A stretch of 20,000 bases of DNA. Origin: Penaeus vannamei. Taxonomy: Eukaryota; Arthropoda; Malacostraca; Decapoda; Penaeidae. The first letter of the stretch is position 1. The number at the start of each line of letters is the position of its first letter. A program made the translations under genes and the position numbers. The stretch lies in contig NC_091561.1 of the NCBI RefSeq assembly GCF_042767895.1, positions 25,032,292-25,052,291 of the forward strand, written 5' to 3'. Below the pieces are notes generated by a model. The model searched no databases. It saw nothing but the letters and a program-made list of their open reading frames with translations, and had not been told where the DNA came from. Below, piece by piece: positions 1 to 9,931 of this stretch.

Positions 1-3000
1 CCATTTATTAAGGTAATTATGATGATTTTCATGATAATTTTTTTATTACTTACAATAATGATGATAATTATGATGATAATGACAATTATAATGATAAAAC
101 AAATGATAAAATCATAATTATAATGATAATTTTCACAATTACTGCAATGATTAACTCTATTCCAATAATTTTCATACTAATAATGGCAATAGAAATAATA
201 ATATTATCATTGTCATTATAATTATTATTATTGTCATTATTTCTAAAATTATCATTATTGCTATTATCATTATATAAAAAGTTATAATGATAAAAATATC
301 AATAGTAATTACCATAATAATTATCATAACTGCAATATTGATGATAATACAAATGATAATCCTGATGATAATGAATATAATGATAATCCTGATGATGATC
401 ATGAAAATAATGACAGTAATGATAATAATGATAATAATTATCATTCAGTCCATTTAAAATGAAATAAAGGCTAGAAGTAATAAAATCCCAAAAGTCGAAA
501 GAACGGTAAAATCTATTGTATTACAGCCTTTGAGAGAAAGGTCGAAAAAAAGACTTTTCGCTTTTTAATGGTAATTAAGATGGTTTTAACATTAATTCAG
601 GTAATTATGGTGATTTTCATGATAAATTCTTTATTATTGACAATAATGATGATAATTATGATAATAATGACAATGATAATGACGATAATAATGATAAAAT
701 CATAATTATAATGAAAATTTTCATAATTACTACAATAGTTGCAATAATTAACTCTATCCCAATAATTTTCATACTAATAATGGCAATACAAATAATAATA
801 TCATTATCATTGTCATTATAATTATTATAATTGTCATTATTATTTCTAAAATTATCATTATTGCTATTATCATTATATATATAGTTATAATGATAAAAAT
901 AGCAATAATAATTAGCATAATAATTATTATTAATGCAATAATGATGATAATAATAATGATAATCATGATGATAATGACTGACATGATAATAATCATGAAA
1001 ATGATGACAGTATTGATAATAATGAAGATAATTATTATTCAGTCCATTTATAATGAAATAAAGGCCAGAAGTAATAAAATTCCAAAGGTCGAAAAAACGA
1101 CAAAATCTAGCCTTTTGAGAGAAACATCGAAAAAAACCCTTTTACGCTTTTAGATGGTATCAATGTGAATTTTAACATTAATTCAGGTAATTATGATGAT
1201 TTTCATGATAATTCCTTTATTATTGACAATAATGATGATAATAACCATGATAATGACAATAATAATAAAATCATGATTATAATGATAATTTTGATAATTA
1301 CTGCAATAATTTATCCTATTCCTATAACTTTTATACTAATAATGGCAATAGAAATAATAATGCCATTATCATTGTCATTATGCTTGTTATCATTCTCATT
1401 ATTATTTGTAAAAATATAATTATTGCTATTATTATTATATAAATTGTTATAATGATAAAAATAGCAATAATAATTAGCATAATAATTATTATAACTGCAA
1501 TAATGATGATAATAATGATAATCATGATGATAATGACCATAATAATAATAAATATGAAAATAATGACCGTAATGATAATGATGATAATGAATATTATTCA
1601 GTCCATTTATAATGAAATAAAGTCCTGAAGTGATAAAATCCCAAAGTCGAAAAAGCAACAAAATACTTTTGAGAAAAACGTGGAAAAAAAATCTTTTTCG
1701 CTTTTTAAGTATAATTATGAGGATTTTAACATTATTTCAGGTAATTATGATGATTTTCATGATAATTCTTTTATTATTGACAATAATGATAATAATGATG
1801 ATAATGACAATGATAATGGCAATAATAATGATAAAATCATAATTGTAATGATAGTTTTCATAATTACTGCAATAATTAATTCTATTCCAATAACTTTCAT
1901 ACTAATAATGGCAATAGAAATAATAATATCATTATCTTTGTCATTATAATTATTATTTTTGTCATTATTATTATTATTGTCTTTATTATTTCTAAAATTA
2001 TCATTATTGCTATTATCATTACATAAATAGTTATAATGAAAAAAATAGCAATAATAATTAGAATAATAATTATTATAACTGCAGTAATGATGATGATAAT
2101 GAGGATGATAATGACTATATTGATAATAATCATGAAAATAATGACAGTAATGATAATGGTGATAAAAATTATTATTCAGTCCATTTATAATGAAATAACG
2201 GCCAGAAGTCGAAAAAACGAATTAATCTAGCGTATTACAGCCTTTTGAGAGACACTTTGAAAGAAAAAAACCTTTTTCGCTTTTTAATGGAAATTATGAG
2301 GATTTTAACATTAATTCAGGTAATTATGAGGATTTTCAAGATAATTCTTTTACTATTGACAATAATGATAATTATGATGAAAATGACAATGAGAATGACA
2401 ATAATAATGATAAAATCATAATTGTAATGATAGTTTTCATAATTATTGCAATAATTAACTTATAATGATAAAAATAGCAATAATAATTAGCATAATAATT
2501 ATTATAACTGCAATAATGATGATAATGATAATGATGATGATAATGACTATAATGATAATAATCATCAAAACAATGACAGTAATGATAATGATAAAAATTA
2601 TTATTCAGTCCATTTATAATGAAATAAAGGCCAGAAGTAGAAAAAAATGACAAAATCTAGCGAATTACAGCCTTTTGAGAGAAACGAAAGAAAAAACCTT
2701 TTTCGCTTTTTAATGGAAATTATGAGGATTTTAACATTAATTCAGGTAATTATGATGATTTCATGATAATTCTTTTACTACTGATAATGACAATGATAAT
2801 GACAATAATAATAAAATAATAATTATAATGATAATGTTCATAATTACAGCAATAATTAATTCTATTCCAATGATTTTCATACTAATAATGGCAATATAAA
2901 TAATAATAACATCATTATCATTGTCATTATAATTATTATTATTATCATTATTATTATTATTGTCATTATTATTTCTAAAATTATCATTATTCATTATATC

Positions 3001-4742
3001 ATTACATAAATAGTTATAATGATAAAAATAGCAATAATAATTAGCATAATAATTATGATAACTACAATAATGATGATAATAATTATAATCATGATGATAA
3101 TGACTATAATGATAATCATGAAAATAATGACAGTAATGATAATACTGGTAATAATTATTATTCAGTCCATTTATAATGAAATAAAGGCCAGAAGTAATAA
3201 AATCCCAGAAGTCGGAAAAACGGCAAAATCTAGCGTATTACAGTCTTTTGAGAGAAACATCGAAAAACCACCTTTTTCACTTTTTAATGGTAATTATGAG
3301 GATTTTAACATTAATTCAGGAAATTATGATGTTTTTCATGATAATTCCTTAATTTTTGACAATAATGATGATAATGACAATGATAATGACAATAATGATA
3401 AAATCATAATTATAATGATAATTTTGATAATTACTGCAATAATTGCAATAATTAACTCCAATGATTTTCATACTAATAATGGCAATATAAATAATAATCT
3501 CATTATCATTGTCATTGTAATTATTATTGTTCTTATTATTATTTCCAAAATTATCTTTAGTGCTATTATCTTTATATAAATAGTTATAATGATAAAAATA
3601 GCAACAATTATTAGCAGAATAATTATTATTAATGCAATAATGAAGATAATAATGATAATTATGATGATAATGACTATAATGATAATAATCATGAAAATAA
3701 AGACAGTAATGATAATTATTATTCAGTTCATTTATAATAAAATAAAGGCCAGAAGTAATGAAATCCCAAAAGTTCGAAAAAACGGGAAAATCTAGCGTAT
3801 TACAGCCTTTGAGAGAAACGTCGAAACACCCCTTTTTTCGCTTTTTAATGGTAATTATGAGGATTTTAACATTAATTCATGTAATTATGATGATTTTCAT
3901 GATAATTCTTTTGTTATTGATAATAATAATGGTAATTATGATGGCAATGACACTGATAATGACAATAATAATGGTAAAATCATGATTATAATGATAATTT
4001 TGATAATTACTGCAACAATTAACGCTATTCCAATAATTTTCATATTAATAATGGCAATAGAAATGATATCATTATCATTGTCATTATAATTATTATTATT
4101 GTCATTATTATTTCTAAAATTATCATAATTGCTATTATCATTATATAAATAGTTATAATGATAAAAATAGCAATAATAATTAGCATATTAATTATTATAA
4201 CTGCAATAATGTTGGTGATAATAATAATCATGAGAATGACTATAATGATAATAATCATGAAAATAATGACATTAATGACAGTAATGATAATAATTATTAT
4301 TCAGTCCATTTATAATGAAATAAAGGCCAGAAGTAATAAAATCCCAGAAGTAAAAAAAACGGCAAAATCTAGCGTATTACACAGCCTCTTGAGAGAAGCG
4401 TCGAAAAAAACACCTTTTTCGCTTTTTATTTGGTAATTATGAGGATTTTAAAATTAATTCAGGTAATTAAGAGGATTTCCATGATAATTCCTTTATTATT
4501 GACAATAATGATGATAATTATGATGTTAATGACAAAAATAATGACAATTACGATAAAATCATAATTATAATGATAATTTCTATAGTTACTGGAATAATAA
4601 CAATAATTAATTCTATTCCAATAATTTCCATACTACTAATGGCAATAAAAATAATATCAATATCAGTGTCATTATAATTATTATTATTGTCATTATTATT
4701 TCTAAAATTGTCATTATTTCTATTTTCATTATATAAATAGTT

Positions 4743-4793
4743 ATGAAAGATGGAATAATGCAATACCGCATTTTTTATCATGAACATTATCCT
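4743..4793. other. Non-repeat filler at a rearranged satellite monomer
   Basis: After the normal monomer sequence ending TAAATAGTTATGA, about 50 bp unlike any other monomer appears (it includes GGAATAATGCAATACCGC). The sequence then re-enters the core box at CTATTACAGC. The segment between the central dyad and the second half of the core box is missing, including the CAGTCCATTT landmark. This looks like a deletion repaired with filler DNA. The filler's origin cannot be told from the window. Confidence 0.55.
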
Positions 4794-5705
4794 ATTACAG
4801 CTTTTTGAGAGAAACGTCGAAACACTCCCTTTTTCGCTTTTTAATGGCAATTATGAGGATTTTAACAGTAATTCAGGTAATTAAGATGATTTTCATGATA
4901 GTTCCTTTATTAATGACAATAATGATAGTTATGATGGTAAGGACAATGATAGTGACAATATCAAAGATAAAAACAATTAAAATGAGAATTTTGTTAATTA
5001 TTGCAATAATTAACTCTATTCCAATAATTTTCATACAAATAATGGATATACAAATAATATCATTATCATTGTCATTATAATTTTTATTAGTGTCATAATT
5101 ATTTCTAAAATTATCATAATTGCTATTATTATTATATAAATAATCATAATGATAAAAATATCAATAGTAATTACCATAATAATTATTATAACTGCAATAT
5201 TGATGATAATACAAATGATAATCCTGATGATAATGACTATAATGATAATAATCATGAAAATAATGACATTAATGATAATAATGATGATAATGATTATTAT
5301 TCAATCCATTCATAATTAAATAAAGGCCAAAAGTATTAAATTCCCACGAGTCCAAAAAACGGCAAAATCTAGCGTATTACAGCCTTCTGAGATAAACGTC
5401 GAAAAACCGGTTTGTAAGTGTAATTATGAGGAATTTAAAATTAATTCAGGAATTTATGATGATTTTCATGATAATTCCTTTATTATTAACAATAATGATG
5501 ATAATTATGATGATAATGATAATGATAATGACAATAAAAATGATAAAATCATAATAATAATGATAATTTTGATAAATTCTGCAATAATAACAATAATTAA
5601 CTCTATTCAAATAATTTTCATACTAATAATGGTAATAGAAATAATAACATCATTATCATTGTCATTATAATTATTATTATTTTCATTATTATTTCTAGAA
5701 TTATC

Positions 5706-5757
5706 ATTATTGCTATTATCATTATATAAGTAGTTATAATGATAAAAATAGCAATAA
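5706..5757. repeat. Imperfect inverted repeat at the monomer centre (representative copy)
   Basis: Arms at 5706-5726 and 5735-5757 are reverse complements across an 8-nt loop, with a 3-nt A insertion in the right arm. The key words are TTGCTATTATCATTATA on the left and TATAATGATAAAAATAGCAA on the right. The same dyad recurs at the equivalent place in most monomers, for example around 880-915, 4125-4175, 6275-6330, 7410-7465, 10620-10670 and 11715-11765. It marks the switch from a C-containing, G-poor segment to a G-containing, C-poor segment. It could extrude as a cruciform in supercoiled DNA or form an RNA hairpin if transcribed. Neither is shown here. Confidence 0.7.
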
Positions 5758-5879
5758 CGTTTAGCATAATAATCATTATAACTGGAATCATGACGATAAT
5801 AATAATAATCATGATGATAATGACTATAATGATAATCATGAAAATAATGACAGCAATGATAATGATAATAATTATTATT

Positions 5880-6070
5880 CAGTCCATTTATAATGAAATA
5901 AAGGCCAGAAGTAATAAAATCCCAAAAGTCGGAAAAACGGCAAAAACTAGCTTATTACAGCCGTCTGAGAGAAACGTCAAAAAATCACTTTTTCGGTTTT
6001 TAATGGTAATTATGATGATCTTAACATTAATTCAGGTATTTATGATGCTTTTCATGATAATTCCTTTATT
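5880..6070. repeat. Conserved core box of the satellite monomer (representative copy)
   Basis: This is the least repetitive, most GC-containing part of the monomer, and it recurs in nearly every unit. The order of words is CAGTCCATTTATAATG, AAATAAAGGCCAGAAG, AAATCCCAAAAGTCG, ATCTAGCGTATTACAGCC, TTTTGAGAGAAACGTCG, CTTTTTCGCTTTTTAATGG, GAGGATTTTAACATTAATTC and TGATTTTCATGATAATTCC. Other clear copies start near 1040, 2177, 2606, 3163, 4302, 6451, 10189, 10796 and 11874. The copies show scattered substitutions and A-run length changes, with no conserved reading frame. The box may be the remnant of the sequence originally captured in the array, or a site under constraint. The sequence alone does not decide between these. 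Confidence 0.75.
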
Positions 6071-8408
6071 ATTGACAATAATGATAATCATGATGATATT
6101 GACAATGATAATGACAATAAAATCATATTTATAATGATAATTTTGATAATTACTGTAATAATAGCAATAAATACCTCTATTTCAATAATTTTCATACTCA
6201 TAATGGCAATAGAAATAATATCATTATCATTGTCGTTATAATTATTAATATTGTCTTTATTATTTCTAAAATTATCATTATTTCTATTATCATTATATAA
6301 ATAGTTTTAATGATAAAAATAGTAATAATAATTAGCATAATAATCATTATAACTGCAATAATGATGATAATAATAATGACAATCATGATGATAATGACTA
6401 TAATGATAATAATCATGAAAATAATGACAGTAATGATAATAATTATTATTCAATCTATTTATAATGAAACAAAGCCCAGAATTAATAAAATCCCAAAAGT
6501 CGAAAAAACAGAAAAGTCTAGCGTATTACAGCCTTTTGAGAAAAGCGTCGAAAAACTCTCTTTTTCGCTTTTTAGTGGTAATCATGAGGAGTTTAACATT
6601 TAGGTATTTATGATGATTTTCATCTTAATTCCTTTATTAGTGACAATAATGATGATAATAACAATGATAATGACAATGGTAATGACAGTAATAATGATAA
6701 AACCATAATTAATGATAATTTTCATAATACTACAGTAATTAACTCTATTCTAATAATTTTCATACTAATAATGGCAATAGAAATAATAATATCATTATCA
6801 TTGTCATTATAATTATCATTATTGTCATTATTTCTGCAATTATCATTATAACTATTACCATTAAATAAATAGTTATAATGATAAGAATAGCAATGATAAT
6901 TAGCATAATAATTATTATAACTGGACTGAGGACGATAATAATAATTGACAATGATAATGATAATCATGAAAATAATGATAGTAATGATAATAATGATAAT
7001 AATTATTATTCAGTTCATTTATAATGAAATAAAGGCCAGAAGTAATAAAATCCCAAAGGTAAAAAAAAAAAAACGATAAAATCTGGAGTATTACAGCCTT
7101 TTGGGAGATACGTCGAAAAAACACATTTTCGCTTTTTAATGGTAATTATGAGGATTTTTACATTAATCCAGGAAGTCATGATGATTTTCATGATAATTCC
7201 TTTATTATTGACAATAATGATAATTATGATGGTAATGAAAATGATAATAATAATGATAAAATTACAATTATAATGATAAATTTGATAATTACTGCAATAA
7301 TAGGAATAATTAACTCTATTCCAATAATTTTCATACTAATAATGGCAATTGAAATAATGTCATTATCCTTGTCATTATAATTATTATTATTGTCATTATT
7401 ATTTCTAAAATTATCAATATTGCTATTATCATTATATAATTAGTTATAATGATAGAAATAGCAATAATAATTAGCGTAATTATCATTACAATAATGATGA
7501 TGAAAATAGAGATAATCATGATATAAGGATAATAATCATGAAAATAATGACAGTGATGATAATAATGAAGATAATTATTATTCATTCCATTCATAATGAA
7601 ATGAAGGCCAGAAGTAATAAAATCACGTCGAAATAACGGCAAAATCTAGCGTATTACAGCATTTTGAGTCATTCTCGCTTTTTAATGGTAATAATCCGGA
7701 TTTTAACATTAATTCAGGTAATTATTGACAATAATGATAATTATGATGATAATGACAATGATAATGACAATAATAATGATAAAATAATAATTATAATGAT
7801 AATTTTGATAATTGCTGCATTAATAACAATAATTAACTAATAATGGCAATAGAAATAATAATAACATCATTATCATTGTCATTACAATTATTATTTTGGC
7901 ATTATTATTTTAAATTTATCATTATTGTTATTATCATTATATAAATAGTTATAATCTTAAAAATAGCAATAGTAATTAGCATAATAATTATTATAACTGC
8001 AATAAATATGATAATAATGATAATCATGATGATAATGACTATAATGATAATAATCATGAAAATAATGACAATAATGGTGATAATGATAATAATTATTATT
8101 CAGTCCATTTATAATGAAATAAAAGCCAGAAGTAAAAAAAAACCCATAAGTCAAAAAAACGGCAAAATCTAGCGTATTACAGCCGTTTGAGAGAAACGTC
8201 GAAAAACCACCCTTTTCGCTTTTTACTTGTAATTATGAGGATTAATTCAGGTAATCATGATGATTTTCATGAAATTTCCTTTATTATTGACAATAAAGAT
8301 GATGATTATGATGATAATGACAATGATAATGACAAAATCATAATTATAATGATAATTTGCATAATTACTGCAATAATAGCAATAATTAACTCTATTCCAA
8401 TAATTTGC

Positions 8409-8419
8409 ATACTAATAAT
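8409..8419. repeat. Target-site duplication, left copy
   Basis: The 11-bp word ATACTAATAAT belongs to the satellite monomer, which normally reads CATACTAATAATGGCAATA. It is immediately followed by the 3' tail of the inserted LINE. The identical word at 9921-9931 precedes the resumed satellite sequence GGCAATAGAAATAAT. This is the expected product of target-primed reverse transcription. Confidence 0.9.
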
Positions 8420-8431
8420 CATCATCATCAT
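8420..8431 (-). repeat. (ATG)4 3' tail of the RTE-like element
   Basis: On the minus strand the element ends CCCCC followed by four ATG units, then the target-site copy. The coding frame terminates at TGA (8430-8428), which is itself part of this repeat. The tail is a simple trinucleotide repeat and not poly(A), as known for RTE-type LINEs. Confidence 0.85.
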
Positions 8432-9920
8432 GGGGGCTGACGCCGACGGGGGCGCATAGCCGCATCCACCCTTCGCTTCCACCTACGAGGATCCCTCATG
8501 GCTAGACGCCAGGCAGGGACTCGGCCCATCTCTAGTTCTTCACGGCAGGTTTGGTCGATCTGCCCAAGCCATGACTTCCTCGGTCGTCCCACAGGCCTCC
8601 TCCACCCAGGGTTGTCTCGAATAGAGACGACCTGATGGGCAGGATCATCCTGAGGAAAGCGAGCCAGGTGGCCGTATAGCCTGAGTTGGCGATCACGGAT
8701 TGTGCAGATAACAGGGCTTGTGCCAGTCTCACGGTGCAACCGTTGGTTGGACACATGGTCCCGCCAACAGTACCCCATGATCTGGCGCAAGGACCTATTG
8801 CAAAAGGCTTCAAGATGAGCCTCCAAGGCACAGGACAATGTCCAGGTTTCGCTACCGTATAGCAAAACTGGCATTATCAGGGCCTTGAAAACCCGAAGCT
8901 TGGTCCTTCTGCACAGGTACCGACATCTCCAAATACTCTTGTTGAGAGAGTTCATGACCCCTGCTGCCAGGCCAATCCGTCTGCTGACTTCATGGTCTGA
9001 CAGCCCAGAGTTATGAACTACACTACCAAGGTATGTAAAGCTCTCTGTGACTTCAATGTCCTTGCCGCAAGCACGTACCGACTGATCAGGTTCTCCTATC
9101 AAGTCACCAATTTCCTGGACCTTGGTCTTGGTCCAGGAGACCTTTAGACCCAGGGGCTTTGCTTCATTGCTAAATGCATCGAGAGCCGCCACTAGGGTTT
9201 CCAAAGACTCAGATAGAATGGCAACGTCATCAGCAAAGTCAAGGTCTGTAACCTTGATATTGCCCAGCGTTGCCCCACAATGACTTTGAACAGTAGCTCT
9301 GCCCAGTATCCAGTCCATGCAAGTGTTGAAAAGAGTTGGTGCAAGGACACAGCCTTGCCTCACTCCTGAACTAACAGGAAAGAAGCTCGACAGGCCCCCA
9401 CCACACTTTACAGCACTTTCAGTACCAGTATACAGGCTTGCTATTAGTCCAATAATCCTTGTTGGTATTCCTCTCAGCCTCAGGATCTCCCAAAGTGACT
9501 CCATATGCACCGTATCGAACGCCTTCTTGAGGTCGATGTAGGCTGCAAGCAGCCCACGCCCGAATTCACGACGGCGCTCTACAATGACTCGAAGCGCGAG
9601 GATACGGTCTATTGTGGACTTACCAGGAGTGAATCCGGATTGCTCCAGTCTCTGGTGCCTCAGTAGATGGTCTCTGATACGTCTCAGAAGGATGTGGGCG
9701 AGAACCTTGCCTGGTACACTGAGCAGTGTGATGCCTCGGTGATTGCTGCAGTCCTAACGGTCCCCCTTCCCCTTCCAGAGAGGGATGACCAAACCCCTCA
9801 ACAGGTCAGGAGGAACGGAACCGGACTGCCAGATGGCAGCCAGGACAGCATGTAACCCCCGTGCCATAAGTTCACCACCAGCCTTTAACAGTTCAGCTGG
9901 TATGCCGCAAATACCAGCAA
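8428..9920 (-). pseudogene. RTE-type reverse transcriptase, 5'-truncated with one in-frame stop
   Basis: One frame is open across the whole insert except for TAG at 9756-9754, giving about 54 codons, the stop, 81 codons and then 360 codons. In order it shows PAELLKAGG and LWKGKGDR near the 5' edge, then NHRGITLLS just after the stop, SGFTPGKSTIDRI, motif A DLKKAFD (just upstream of 9510), motif B SGVRQGCVLAPTLFN, catalytic FADD, and YLGSVV. These are followed by the typical RTE C-terminal region with LLYGSETWTL, a WRDHVSNQRLHR segment and a basic end. The stop sits where the family usually has another residue between GDR and the C/SNYRGI motif, so a single CAG-to-TAG change is plausible. No frameshift is seen, so decay is light. 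The endonuclease is absent, and the copy cannot encode a functional protein. Confidence 0.9.
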
Positions 9921-9931
9921 ATACTAATAAT
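9921..9931. repeat. Target-site duplication, right copy
   Basis: ATACTAATAAT is identical to 8409-8419 and is followed directly by the rest of the interrupted satellite monomer. The exact edge could shift by a base if there was microhomology at the 5' junction. Confidence 0.9.

Larger units (their letters stand above)
1..8419. repeat. AT-rich satellite array, ~570-bp monomer (left block)
   Basis: This is a tandem array whose monomers can be phased on the recurring word CAGTCCATTT and its variants. It begins near 446, 1040, 1599, 2177, 2606, 3163, 3724, 4302, 5302, 5880, 6451, 7011, 7583 and 8101. Most intervals are 557-594 bp. Shorter ones (429 and 518 bp) reflect internal deletions, and the 1000-bp gap at 4302-5302 holds two monomers, one of which lost the landmark. 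Each monomer is mostly GATAAT/GATGAT-type simple sequence, with one less repetitive core box per unit. Monomers differ by substitutions and small indels throughout, so the array is not freshly homogenised. Long open frames on both strands encode only Ile/Met or Asn/Asp/Tyr/His runs and vary from copy to copy, so I call none of them genes. No function can be assigned. Confidence 0.93.
8420..9920 (-). mobile_element. 5'-truncated RTE-clade non-LTR retrotransposon inserted in the satellite
   Basis: The insert is 1501 bp, GC-richer than its surroundings, and exactly bounded by an 11-bp duplication of satellite sequence. On the minus strand it runs from within the RT domain to a 3' end made of (ATG)4 at 8431-8420. 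The 5' end lacks the endonuclease and the N-terminal RT region, a usual outcome of incomplete reverse transcription. There is essentially no 3' UTR, because the ORF stop lies inside the tail repeat. A very short 3' end with a simple-repeat tail, plus the C-terminal domain after the RT, fits the RTE clade. Clade placement is from remembered motif resemblance and was not computed. Confidence 0.93.

Noticed and set aside
172..8400. Many 60-190-codon open frames on both strands encoding Ile/Met-rich or Asn/Asp/Tyr/His-rich proteins
   Set aside because: They are translations of GATAAT/ATTATC simple sequence. They change length and frame from monomer to monomer and overlap on opposite strands. A poly-Ile 'membrane protein' would be a composition artefact.
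9317..9855. Plus-strand ORFs of 62-74 codons over the RTE-like element
   Set aside because: They are antisense to the clearly homologous RT frame and carry no domain.
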